Source of the DNA: Ianthella basta | Taxonomy: Eukaryota; Porifera; Demospongiae; Verongiida; Ianthellidae | DNA: 64,000 nt | Reading direction: 5' to 3' | Assembly: GCA_964019415.1 (NCBI GenBank) | Contig: OZ025882.1 | Coordinates: 6,460,512 to 6,524,511 of the forward strand | Part shown: positions 21,736 to 41,664 of the stretch, one piece after another | Layout: every line of letters begins with the position of its first letter | How positions within the stretch are numbered: the stretch's first letter is position 1 | Program-made: the position numbers and the translations under genes | The notes under the pieces: generated by a model | Databases searched by the model: none | What the model was told of the DNA's origin: nothing | What the model saw: the letters and a program-made list of their open reading frames with translations, nothing else

Positions 21736-23547
21736 CTTCTTAGTGAATCCTGGCCTATATTCAGCATGAAAGGAAAACAAGTCATCCTTCTTGAAGGGTG
21801 CATCAGCTATAGCACGGGTGTAGCAGACAATAAGGTCAGCAAAGCTTCCCTCATTCTCCACCAGGCGCACAACACAGGCAGCCTGCAGCTGTAGACCAAC
21901 CACTGCCTCGTGTACATCCTCCATACTAACAACTGGTTCATTGGAAGAACCGACAACTTGACTGGACGATGATGCTTGCGAGCGCACTTGTTCCCTAAAT
22001 TTACGGTTCTTCTTTGTCTTGACATTTCTACAACCAACGCCACAGAGCAGAAAGCAAAGTGCTATTAATTATTTCAGGAGCGCATAATGCAGTGCATTAA
22101 TATATAATTTATATACATACCTGCCTTAAACATGCAATTACATCTAGGAAACACAAAACACCATGCAATGACAGCAGAACACATCAACAAGATATACAGG
22201 CGACCTCCCAAACTGTGGGGAGTGGTTACCTAGGGTACAGATTGAGACATTGTGTACAGTTTATGGTTTGTAGCCTAGGAACGAACACCCACAGTTTGAG
22301 AACTGTGAGGTGTGTAACACCCTCTGCCCATTGAATCAAGATCATGACAACTTGAATGTACGCAACACACATACATAATACATGCACACGTCACCACTAC
22401 CACTCACTGGTGATACGTCTCCATACCCATAACTGCCAGAATGATCTTACACAAAGGGTACACTTGATGCAGGCGGGTGACGTATCCTGTTAGCGAGCTT
22501 TGTGCTCCCACCAATTCACCCTTTCTTGTCTGGAAACAAAACAGAAATACAATGTACAAACTGCACAAAGGACTGCAATCTAAATACATGCAACAATATA
22601 CCGCAATATCTCCACAAATCAGGGCTGCAAATTCCACTGCTTCTAATTGGGCAAGCACAAATGCTTCTTCCTTCTCCTCCTTGTGAACTATCAGCTGAGT
22701 CCAACGGTATGAAGCAAAGAAACAATCATGTCATAGCATAGCATTCTGGGTCCAAGCTGTTATTATACACTACAGTACCTGTGCAGTGTCATCCACTGTC
22801 CGTTGGCTTACTGTCCGCGTCCAGCGGACTGTGGCTGGTGTTGGGTGTGACACGCTGCGATGTGGGATGTCGTACTGGGCCATCCGAACCACAAGCTCGT
22901 CCATTAGCACCTCGTTTTTTGAGAGACCATGGTCCAGAAGGACGATTAAATGCTGGGGGGTTGGTAGAGACAGCTTCCATCAACCACCAAGGCAACACGA
23001 CACAACTACCGACAGCAGTTCACCTTCTGACGCTCTCCAGCACTTTCCTCACGCCGTGCGTCTTTCTCCGCCTACAAAGTGAATACGAATAGTACTGAGA
23101 TCGTCACTAGCTTAGTAAGCACGCAGTCAAGGCACCACACATGCAACCGCACTGCTGACCTGCTTCAGCTGTCTGTCCATCTCCTTGTGCATCCTCTTCT
23201 CGGCTCGCTCAGCGGCTTGCCTAGCTCTTTTCTCCATTTTTTGCGCCTGAAGCTCGTCTCTGTCTGAACTGCTGGACTGAGGCACGCACGGCACCACACA
23301 TTACTCGTGTTCTATACAGCGCATCACAGGTACTTACTTTAGCCTTTCTTTTTCCTTTCCTCTCTGAAACGTTCGGGTCCACTTTAAGTAGCGCAATAGG
23401 TTCCGCGTTCACTGGTTGTTCGTGAGCTACCTTCCTTAAAGAGGGCACTGGATAGTCGGGTAACAAATCATCACTCTCTTCCGCTTGCTCCTCGACCGTA
23501 CCACCGCTTTCTTCGGCCGCTTCGTCGTCCAGGCAAATAACATCCAT
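21736..23547 (-). CDS. EME1: EME1-like crossover junction endonuclease subunit (3' end unresolved)
   Basis: EME1 is the non-catalytic partner of MUS81. The heterodimer cuts branched DNA such as stalled forks and Holliday-like junctions in the nucleus. Exons on the minus strand: 23547-23338, 23276-23160, 23071-23024, 22952-22779, 22694-22602, 22529-22408 and 22027-21736, all with GT-AG sites and agreeing phases (352 aa so far). The N-terminus is acidic (MDVICLDDEAAEESGG), then a charged helical stretch. The nuclease-like fold includes HLIVLLDHGLSKNE, VRWTRTVSQRTVDDTAQ and LAVMGMETYH. The stretch AIADAPFKKDDLFSFHAEY matches the EME1 signature around PFKK. The usual C-terminal helix-hairpin-helix part was not found. 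EME2 cannot be excluded. The gene starts only 66 bp after the RPL3 stop. Confidence 0.8.
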
Positions 23548-23613
23548 GATTCATTCAATTTCGCGCCATTCACGTGAGTGACGTCACAACATTAATTCAT
23601 TTGCAGTTCAGTT
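23548..23613 (-). promoter_or_regulatory. 66-bp RPL3-EME1 spacer with E2F, E-box and CRE sites
   Basis: Between the RPL3 stop and the EME1 ATG lie TTTCGCGCC (23559-23567, E2F consensus), CACGTG (23571-23576) and the palindromic CRE TGACGTCA (23579-23586). E2F control fits a replication-linked nuclease. The spacer must hold both the RPL3 3' end and the EME1 5' end, and no AATAAA is visible in it. Confidence 0.55.
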
Positions 23614-24239
23614 CTACATAGCTTGTGACTCTGCAGCTATTCTCTTTTCAATGTCCTTCTTGAGTTCGCCCTGTGACAAGACCAGAATAGGAAGACAGGT
23701 TACTTGCAGCAAATTCAGCTACCCATAGAAACGTTTCATACAACAGTGTACACTAGAGTAAATTTGTCCCTATTCCCAGTACACCACTAAACAGTGTATG
23801 GTAACACACACTAACCATAAAGGCAAGCTTCTCCTTGGGAGTCTGGAAACGTCCGTGTCCAAATTTGGATGAGGTATCAATGAACTTCAACTCAATCTCC
23901 TCACGGGCCTTCCTCTTTGTCTGGACAAGCAGGGACTGCAATGGCGGCAACATGGAGAACAACTTAACAAACCCACCCACATGCTACACGTGGTGCATGT
24001 ATGCTGTGCAATGCATTATATCTTGGAGCACAATACATGCAGGAAACATTGGTCATCTAGCACACTTTACACACACATGCACACACACACTATGTATGAC
24101 TCACCTTTCTCAAAGTGATGACTCGCTTTTTCGGGCCCATCACACATCCCTTAAGCATCAAAAAGTCTTGGTTCACGACACCATAGTGCGGGAACCCACC
24201 CTATGCAAAGGAGGACACACAGATACCAGTGCTGCACCA

Positions 24240-24320
<81 letters not shown>

Positions 24321-25911
24321 AGCACGAGTGTCTCACCATTGGTGTAATCTTCTTGTCAGTGATGTCGACAGCTGTGGCGGCGTTCTTGGGATCGGAGCCT
24401 TCCCCAATGCGGTAGATCTTCTTGTTCACCTCTGTGCGGTGGTGGTACCCCATCTGTCCAGCTCGGGGTACACCGTACTGTACCCTGCTGGGATGCCAAG
24501 CACCGATGCAAGCAACCTTCCTCAGGCCTTTGTGCGTCTTGCGCGGCAGCTTCTTAGTACCCCAACGAGCGGTGACACCTGCAGGACAGGGCAAACAGAA
24601 ATCCAAAGGGTTAAACGGCCTTCCAATGACAAGATACAAAGAAACTGCTGCTTCACCTTTGAATCCTTTGCCCTTTGTCACACCAATAACGTCAATCATC
24701 TCATTTGGCTGAAACACGTCCTTCACTGGTATTGGCTTCTCAAAGTGGTCACGCGCCCAATCCACCTACAAACAGTAGGGCAGGGAGGACATCACGAAGC
24801 ATCAGTACACTACGGCCCCTTTCACCAAGAGCATCAACATACTGACATGCACATACTCATGCACACACACAAGCACACATACCCATGCCCACATACAAGC
24901 ACACATACAAGCACACGTACAAGCACACATACAAGCACACACTCACAGTTCTCACAAATGGGCACATTACTATACCTTCTGGTCCACGGTGCCTCCATTG
25001 ATCTGAATCTCCATGATGTGAGCCTTCTTCTGGCTCAGTCCAATCAGGTTGGTCTGTGTGTGGCAGATGGCCCGAATGACTTTACAGTACTTCTTCATCT
25101 TGGCCAAGCTCTCCTCAATCAGCTTCATCCCTGCCTCGTCCTCCCACTTCTTGGCATACTTGGTGAAGGCCTTCTTCTTGGAGGCAGCCCTTGGAGGAGA
25201 AGGTGAAGAGTGTGGGGTGCAAGAGGCCAAAACTCATCAGCATATGTGAGAGGAGTTTGGTCCTGATGTTTTCCCCAAGTGTGATCACTAGCGTGCCCAT
25301 GTACAAGGCATGTGTGGTGAGCACAGAGAATCAGTTGGTGCATGGGACAGGTTCATGAGAACACATACCAGTGCTTGTAGAATCGTCTCTTGCACACATC
25401 ACTGAGATGCTGGGCAAACACGGTAGTAAGTGGCCGAAGACCACGAGGGGTCTCCACATACCCCACCACTCCCACCACCACCAAGGGAGGTGTCTCTAGA
25501 ATGGTCACCGGCTCCACCATCTCAATGGTGGTGACCTCTGTGAAGCAAGACAGAGACCAAGGTATTATCAACTTGAGTTCGCTTTATAAACATGCACACA
25601 CGTTCCACTCACTCGTTCCCATTCTCTTTCCTTCCCGCAAGATGTGCGTCATTCCAGCCTTGTATCCCATGAATGCTGTTAGATGAACTGGCTTGCTGGT
25701 GTCGTCTTTGGGAAACGACTTGACCTTGCCGCGATGGCGTTTGCTTCTCTTCCGCGGCAGAAAGCCGAGAGATCCATGTCGGGGTGCCTCGAACTTACGG
25801 TGACTCTGTAAAGGAAGGGATGCAATAAAGCGTACAATAGCTCTTGACTGCTATGGACGCGTGCAGCATTAGGATCAGACGGATCCTTGCAGCGGGTCAT
25901 GTCCTCACCAT
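23614..25911 (-). CDS. RPL3: 60S ribosomal protein L3 (uL3), 400 aa
   Basis: RPL3 is a universal large-subunit protein near the peptidyl transferase centre. Nine exons: 25911-25909 (ATG only), 25805-25613, 25537-25369, 25189-24976, 24765-24657, 24578-24337, 24200-24105, 23935-23816 and 23670-23614. All phases agree and give 400 residues against about 403 in vertebrates. The protein opens [20 protein letters not shown] and contains [73 protein letters not shown] and [16 protein letters not shown]. Exon 1 ends exactly after the ATG, a layout also seen in other animal ribosomal protein genes. The intron after exon 6 carries an (AC)n tract. The gene is divergent from NDUFB10 and is followed tightly by EME1. 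Confidence 0.97.
24239..24318. repeat. (AC)n microsatellite in RPL3 intron 6
   Basis: About 40 uninterrupted AC dinucleotides lie between RPL3 exons 6 and 7, close to the exon 6 donor. Confidence 0.9.
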
Positions 25912-26007
25912 CTTGCTTGCAGACACCACGTGGTTAGGATTTTGCACGTGATTCCAACATAGGTGGGTAAAACCCTACTGTTATTAGGCCTACAAGCTTC
26001 ATGCAAA
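25912..26007. promoter_or_regulatory. Divergent RPL3/NDUFB10 promoter, 96 bp, two E-boxes
   Basis: Only 96 bp separate the two start codons. CACGTG occurs at 25927-25932 and 25945-25950, 18 bp apart, and no TATA box is visible. One short region must serve both a ribosomal and a mitochondrial gene. Confidence 0.6.
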
Positions 26008-26295
26008 ATGTCGAAGAGTTATCCTTTTCTCAGAGAGTTCCCTCCTGTGACACCCTTGGAAGAGGTGGACCAGAACGACTTGGTTGCTTTGCATAAGGCT
26101 CGTCAGCAACGCACGCGCGAGAGAGCGATAGACCTAGAGGAAGTGAAAATCCTAAGAGACCGTGTTCGCGAGTGTGTACGGAGAGAGGAGGTGAACCATC
26201 CTCTGAGGTGTAGAGAGGTCGTGGCTCAATACATGGAGGCATTCAAAAAATATAGATCTGAAGGGTGGTATGGCAAGTACAGCAACCCTCCGTAG
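26008..26295 (+). CDS. NDUFB10: NDUFB10-like complex I subunit (95 aa)
   Basis: This is an accessory subunit of mitochondrial complex I (PDSW), in the membrane arm on the intermembrane side. A single exon encodes MSKSYPFLREFPPVTPLEE and ends at TAG. The best anchor is the helical region ILRDRVRECVRREEVNHPLR followed by CREVVAQYMEAFKKY. Its Cys-x11-Cys spacing equals that of the vertebrate protein, where RLKAC is followed by a second Cys 12 residues on. At 95 residues it is much shorter than the vertebrate form (about 172), lacking the N-terminal part and the basic tail; short forms are plausible. The start at 26008 is the first ATG. An upstream in-frame GTG extension is not supported. Confidence 0.75.
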   Translation: MSKSYPFLREFPPVTPLEEVDQNDLVALHKARQQRTRERAIDLEEVKILRDRVRECVRREEVNHPLRCREVVAQYMEAFKKYRSEGWYGKYSNPP

Positions 26296-27019
26296 ACGTT
26301 TTGTGTTGTGTAGCCATCCATCCCATCACTGTACTGAGCTTTGAATGTGAACTGTTACTATTCGTTGGCTCTGTATGTTTCATGTTAGTGCATAATATCA
26401 GTATTGTATATGTGTGTGTGTTCAGTGTACTATGCATGCATTGTATTGTATTTGTAAGTGTTGTTACATTAAAAGTACTGATCATTGTAAAAATGGCAGA
26501 ACAGCAATATTAACATCTGGGAACTAGACTGTCCTTTATAGCGTGCAGTGCAGTGTGAGTCAGTTGCATGTGGACTGGGTCCTATAGCCCTACCAAGACT
26601 ACATGAGAGACATCTTATGTACTCCTATTACCACATTACAGGACAGATGACAGCATGAGAGGAACATACATACAGTCTATCCAGTAGAAAGGTGGTTGAG
26701 TTCATGGTATAGAAGTTCCTCGTTAGCTGCATTTAGCAATGGCTGTCTCAAGTAGTCTTACTAGTCACTGTTCATGCCCGTACTGCAGTGCTGGCAGTAA
26801 TATGTGCTGCAAACACATTATAAGGAACTGTTAAATACAAATGAAATAAATACCACTGCCAAGGCACTGATTGGCTATTTAAATAGTAAGAATTGAACGC
26901 AGCAGTTTTATGTGATGATGATGTAAAAATGACGGTGATGTAAAAATTCAAGCTGTACACAAGCACCTGTACATTCAGTAAGTGAAAGCTCGGTGATGTA
27001 CAGTAATCATTGCATTCCA
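26296..27019. other. Convergent 3' spacer between NDUFB10 and the CDR2-like gene
   Basis: No coding signal is seen. It should hold both 3' UTRs, including an ATTAAA-type polyadenylation signal for NDUFB10 near 26469. Confidence 0.4.
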
Positions 27020-28200
27020 TCATGCTGATGTCTCCACCTGTTCCTGTCCGTTTGACAGCAGTCTGTTTGCCACTGCAGTTGTCTCTTTGATTGACAAAAA
27101 GAGCTCATCAAACATGTGTTTAAAGGGCTGTATAAGTGACTGTGTCCGCTCCTTGCTTCCTTCCTGTTCTGCCATTTGCCTCGTCTTGACATATTTCTGA
27201 TACTCAAGACTTGCAGAACAGTTGCACTTTTGCACCCATTGGTCAAACTGCCTCTGCAAAGTGGCACACTGCGAGTCCAACTCACTCCAGAGAGAAGGAC
27301 TACTAGAGGGAGAATGTGACCCAGATCTATGTAGATGCAGGCTGGGTGGTAATTCCAGGGTCTGTGGAGATGTTAGAGGGGATGAGCTGGTGGGAGGCCG
27401 AGTTGTGAAGCGTCTCCTTCCACCACAGCCATAGTGCATGCTCTTGCTTCGATTCAATCTGGTCGAACCAGAGACAATACCACTGTCGGTGTCTTCTGTT
27501 GCAGCAAGCTTCAACCTAAGTTCTTCAACAGTCTCTTCTGCCTTGGTCATTTGCTGCTCCATGCTCTCCTTCTCCACGATTGCATCCGATAGTTGCCTCT
27601 CCAACTTCATCTTGCAGGCGTGTGACTGCTCCAAAGCACTCCTCAAGCTAGCCAGCCCTTCAGCCAAATGGATACATTCAGTAGAATTGGTTCCTGATGG
27701 TGAAGTAAGACAAGCGTCAAGTGAGAGAGCTTTTCTTCTCTCCCCTTCCAATTCTTGCTCCAGCCTCCTCCTCTCCAACTGTAAGCCATCAACTTCCTTC
27801 CTCAACTTCAGTATCTCTGTTGCCTGCTCTTCCAACTTTGCCTCAGATTGTTGCAAATGACTGCCATTTTTGTTCACCTCCAATTGGAGAAGATCACACT
27901 GTCGCTGCAATAAGTCCACCTCCTCTTCTGATTCGTTCAGCTTGCCCTCCAAGTGCTCTGCAAGCTGGGATGACATGTGCAAGCTCTCCTTGGATGCACA
28001 CAACTGCCGGGAGAGCTCCTGTGCACACAGGATCATGGATAATATGTTAGGGCATGGAGATGTAGGAATAGTGGTCTGCGTGTGTTGCTATACTACACAA
28101 CTGTTTGTTTGTAAAGTTAGTCATTTCCAATATTCTTTTCAATTTTCTATTGCACATGCATGTAATTAGTGCCAAGTGTGTGTGTGTGCATGCGTGTGTG

Positions 28201-28259
<59 letters not shown>

Positions 28260-29552
28260 ATGTGTGTTGCGTGTGCGTGTGCATATGCACATGTGTGTGT
28301 TGTGTGCACACATGCATGTAACTACATGCAGTCCAGTAGATCTTTCCTTGCCCATGATACTTGCCTCATTCTCCTGTGCTGTTTGCTCTGCTACCTGTTG
28401 TAGTCTGGTAAGCTTCATCTCAAGGTCACCGTTCTTCTCCAGCAGCATCTTTCCCACTGTTGCGGCCAAATGAAGGTCACCAGCTATATACATTCGTAGA
28501 AGGAGAAGTACATTACATTCCACCACACAATTCAGACAATTATGTTATGCAACTATATTTAAACTGGATTGTCTTTAATCTGAAGGCCAGAATCAGAAGT
28601 ACAGGTACACAGCATGTGTGGGGGGGCATAACTCTGGAAGTAGAAGATGACAGATGGTAAATTACATTCAAACCCAAAAGAATGTCTCTATACACTCATA
28701 TGCAACACACACAGGCACAGTATAGGGTACACTGTATTGTCTACAAAGCCAGCTGCTGTTCCATATGTAACTTAACGTGTTGATAGACACAACCCTTATC
28801 AATGCAGTAGAGCAATTTCCTGAAGGTCTCCCAAGCAATACACACCCTTGTACCACCTCACTCTATCATGAACACATACAAGACAACAGAGCCCAGTCAT
28901 GGATGCATCATCCTCGGCATCCTGGAATTGTCAAGGAAACAATCCCTTGCCAGCTATTCTTCATGACTCCGTCGCTGTGTGCTATTTGAGTCATTGCTTA
29001 GTGACCACATACACACTACTGTGGGGCTAGCCTGCACAGCCAGTCAATTTCCTGCTGTTACTGGTTTTACTGACCATTGTGGCTCTGCTGGTTGAATCGT
29101 AAAGGAGAAAATGAGATGGTTGTGTGACGGGGGATGGAGGAGGGGAGGGGCACGATTGTGTAGTGAGTGCACCACATAGCACAGGTCCGTGCACGGAGGC
29201 CACTAAACACAAAATACAATTGTTCATCAAGTTCACCCCTTTGAAATCTAACTGGGTCTACAAAGAGGTTACATTCCTTCAGTCCAAGTAGCTAACGCCT
29301 CCTCATCCTTCTCCTCCTCATCTTCGCCAGCGTGCTTTACCATATCGTGTACGTTACTCTTATGGTTACCACTCCTATCACACTATAGATACGCCTAGGG
29401 CGCGGTGTACCGTGACACGGTGGCGAAGTGTCGCTGTATAGAAGGGGCAATATGTCGTCCATATATCAAACTGAAAACAAATCACCTTCTCCTTTCGCAT
29501 CGTATCCCCTCTGGAAGATCTTCTCAGCCATCAGGGTGTAATCCGGGTCCAT
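27020..29552 (-). CDS. CDR2/CDR2L-like coiled-coil protein (394 aa)
   Basis: This is a homologue of the cerebellar degeneration-related (CDR2/CDR2L) coiled-coil family, cytoplasmic proteins of uncertain molecular role. Three exons: 29552-29486 (MDPDYTLMAEKIFQRGYDAK), 28483-28365 and 28018-27020; phases 1 and 0 agree. The best match is exon 2, GDLHLAATVGKMLLEKNGDL, equal to the family's [20 protein letters not shown] block. The C-terminus FKHMFDELFLSIKETTA matches the family's YKALFKEIFSxIxKTK ending, preceded by a WSELDSQCATLQRQFDQWV coiled coil. A Ser/Pro-rich linker lies at about residues 260-310 of the model. The second intron (28019-28364) uses a GC donor (GAG|GCAAGT) and contains a GT repeat. 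Exon 1 is inferred from phase and splice sites, so it is the least certain part. Confidence 0.75.
28174..28312. repeat. (GT)n microsatellite in CDR2-like intron 2
   Basis: An interrupted GT tract with GCGTGT and CATGTGT variants. It lies inside the GC-AG intron. Confidence 0.85.
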
Positions 29553-29842
29553 TCTTCTCGTCACTGCACGCTACTATCGCGCCGCGATCATTAATTACGC
29601 CGCACGCCAGGGGATACCAGAAGTGGTCAGGCGTGACTTCCGGCCGTCAGTAAACGGAAGCTGAAATATGACCGAGATCATGGACCCGGTCTCGTGTGCC
29701 AACAACATGGTGGGTATGACCTTCTCTATAGAAACATTCAGCAATCCATGAATTGAATGCACGAAGTGCTCTTCAAATTGGTCTATAAGTTATTCTGGTT
29801 CAAGGAATTAGTGACAAAATACATTATTTACACAACTGGGAC

Positions 29843-39041
<9,199 letters not shown>

Positions 39042-39249
39042 GTAACGCAACGCGCATGTAGGCTAGGCCTCTGAGGGGTTAGAGTGGAGCTGGACTAACT
39101 AATATGGGCTCCACAGGACACTCTTACTCCAGAACTGGTGGCGCTGCGATCAAATTTTCACTCGACTGCGTGCAAGCGCAACCGCGAGCACAACTGTTCC
39201 TCGCTGTCATGTGACAGCTCTTACGCAATCGCACGCACCTCGTTGAAAA
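39042..39249. promoter_or_regulatory. Divergent CLCN7/MRPL12 promoter (208 bp)
   Basis: A GC-rich region between the two start codons without a clear TATA box. GTCATGTGAC at 39206-39215 differs by one base from the CLEAR/TFEB consensus GTCACGTGAC, a site known for vertebrate lysosomal genes. Confidence 0.5.
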
Positions 39250-40321
39250 ATGGCCGCAACCCTTGCGAGCAGGCACCTGTGGAGATGGGTATCAAGGAGG
39301 ACGTCCTTTTCAGGGCGACTATTGCAAAAGCCAAAGTGAGTAGTTTAGAGACTGCAAAATGCATCACTTCTCCAGTTCTCCAGCAATATTCTCTCCTTTA
39401 TACAAACGCGCAGTATTCCCATGTGAAGGGACTATGTAGCTAGCCCTATAATAGTTGTACTTTGCTGCTATTCCTCACATCACCAGACTGTCTAGAGATG
39501 CTAGTCTGGTACTCCTATGCGTTTGTAGGTCAGCCTACCAAGTGCGATGGATAGGTGTAGCTTGCGGGCTACGGTCTAAAGCCGAAGCCATCCCCCTGCC
39601 CCAGCCTGATGGGGAACCAAAAGAATACTCGGACAAGATCAAGAAACTGGTAGAAGAGATATCCTCTCTCACACTCTCAGAGACGGCACAACTTGGGGAA
39701 CTTCTTAAGGTATGTAATGCCGAATTCATGTTGTGTGTAAGGGTGTCAGCCATTTTAGTGTGTTACATCATCATTTCATCACGTGACTACAACAGTGTGG
39801 TAGCTGTCATCCATGGCAGTACAATGGCTATGTACTTCCTGCTCGTTGCACCACACTCCTCCTACAGAGTACGCTGAACATTTCCGATGCGCCCGTCATG
39901 ATGGCCACCTCAGCAGTGCCAGCAGCAGCAGCACCCCCACAGCAGGTGAGCTCTCAAGAGGGGTGCATTGCTAGCCAATGAATGAGGCACATGTGATCCG
40001 GTCACCATCAACTTCAGCTTCATCTAGTCTGGTGAACAGATTCAATCCTTTACAGTGCATTGGTTCACACCTTGGGAGGGGAGGGACCTATGCTTCCGTA
40101 GCGTGGGCCCTGTATATATGTGTAGACTGTCATGTGCACAATTCATTGTGGTACCAAGTGCATGATAAGTAGAGTGCTGTGTAGAAGGGATTTTCAAATA
40201 CTTGTAGTCATACGTGCACATGATGGGCAGTCTTACAAGTAACCACATAACTGTCATCCTGAATGAAACTGAAGGGACGGTCACAAGGGTCTAAGTGTGG
40301 TCGTTTGCATGTGGTGACAGT

Positions 40322-40413
<92 letters not shown>

Positions 40414-41018
40414 TGCTGTAGGCTGAGGAGCCTGAGGCAGAGCAGACAGAGTTCACTGTCAAGTTGGTAGAATTTGCAGCAGACAAGAAAGTGAAGGTGG
40501 TCAAGGAAGTGAAGTCTCTAGTTGATGGACTCAATCTTGTGCAGGTGAGAATGAGAGGGGAAGGGAGGGGAGGGGATGGGAAGGGGGGGGAGGAGAACGG
40601 AGGAGAGGGGAGGAGAGTGGAAGGAAGGGAGAGGGAGGTCACAAGGACAGTGTGGACACATTCAGAAAATTAGCTAACCCGTGACCTTTATGCTCCATAT
40701 TCCCCCTTAACCACAAAGCCACAGGAAGGACTGGTACACCAGACTGTAGGCAAGGTGACATTGTGTTTAGAAGGAATTGCTTCAGTAGCTACATGGGGAT
40801 GTGCATTTTAGGATGTGGTTTTACGCAGACATTTGTTTGATACAATGTGTTGACAAGTAAGTGTGCCACACAGCTCCTTTTCTCTTGATCGTCTGTCCCA
40901 GGCCAAGAAGTTTGTTGAAGACGTCCCACAAGTCATCAGGAAGGATGTGAGCAAAGAGGAGGCAGAGAAGCTGAAGGCAACGCTGGAGGCAGTTGGAGGA
41001 GTGGTTGCAATAGAGTGA
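39250..41018 (+). CDS. MRPL12: Mitochondrial ribosomal protein L12 (bL12m), 194 aa
   Basis: MRPL12 forms the stalk of the mitochondrial large ribosomal subunit and recruits translation factors; in vertebrates it also binds the mitochondrial RNA polymerase. Five exons: 39250-39335, 39529-39709, 39868-39945, 40422-40544 and 40902-41018. The N-terminus [20 protein letters not shown] is a basic, Arg-rich mitochondrial presequence. The dimerisation domain reads [20 protein letters not shown], then an Ala/Pro linker ([11 protein letters not shown]), then the C-terminal domain [39 protein letters not shown] and [16 protein letters not shown]. Phases agree, and the length is close to the human 198. 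Intron 3 ends in a (GT)n tract directly before the exon 4 acceptor. Confidence 0.95.
40327..40412. repeat. (GT)n microsatellite abutting the MRPL12 exon 4 acceptor
   Basis: About 43 GT dinucleotides, followed by only CTGCTGTAG before exon 4, so the usual polypyrimidine tract is replaced by the repeat. Confidence 0.9.
40553..40640 (+). repeat. G-rich tract with G-quadruplex potential in MRPL12 intron 4
   Basis: Many runs of 3-8 G (GGGGAAGGGAGGGGAGGGG and more) begin within 10 bp of the exon 4 donor, on the transcribed-RNA-like strand. Confidence 0.6.
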
Positions 41019-41664
41019 CAAGTGGTGTGACACTACCACTGCAGTACGCACAGTACCTCTCTTTTTACTGTTATTTGGACTATTTGAACATGAGGCATGT
41101 CAGTGTAGCTACAGCTGTTTGGAGGGCCCTTGTAGTCTCCATAGCACTGTACAGTGGTCATGTGAGTACAGTATTGGAGTGTGGGTGGATTAATTACATG
41201 TAGATTGACATTGTCATGCATTCCAGAATCCTTCATCTCAATGCTGCATGTATTCACGTGATTGATTACAGATTGATAGCAATTAGGTCTTGGAACCTGA
41301 ATGATTGCACGGGATTATTACCTGCATGCTTAATTAACTGATTACGTGCCTAATCCATGCTACTGCTATCTTCCAAGCATGATAGTCTGGCTAGCTAGAC
41401 CATCCCAAACACCTTGGGACAAGGAGGAGGGACACAGCCCAAAGATAGCATGCTGTATCATGAATGAATAATTATGGTATTAATCCACACACATTATTAC
41501 TTTATAATTATACAATGCCAGATAAAATTTATTATTACAATGTATGCAAACGCTGTCACTTACTGTGACATGCCAACTCTGTTTAATGTTGTTCCTATAG
41601 CTAGTATGTATGTAATATTAACAATATGATCTCAACTATTCTGGCATTTTCATCATACATGGCC
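41019..41664. other. 3' spacer of MRPL12 and DD1
   Basis: No gene is seen. 41360-41560 is homologous to 45140-45350 (both carry TTCCAAGCATG, TAGTCTGGC and CACAGCCCAAAGATAGC), so the DD1/DD2 duplication includes about 300 bp of 3' flank. Confidence 0.5.

Noticed and set aside
24229-24765. ORFs spanning the (AC)n tract in RPL3
   Set aside because: Poly-Thr/His or Val/Cys readings of a microsatellite fused to RPL3 exon shadows.
29275-29350. Acidic minus-strand reading (MVKHAGEDEEEKDEEALATW) as an extra CDR2-like exon
   Set aside because: No acceptor with a pyrimidine tract and a poor donor; exons 1 and 2 join in phase without it.
29669-29712. Plus-strand first exon candidate (MTEIMDPVSCANNM then GTGGGT)
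   Set aside because: No downstream exon could be found, and it would run antisense into the CLCN7 3' end.
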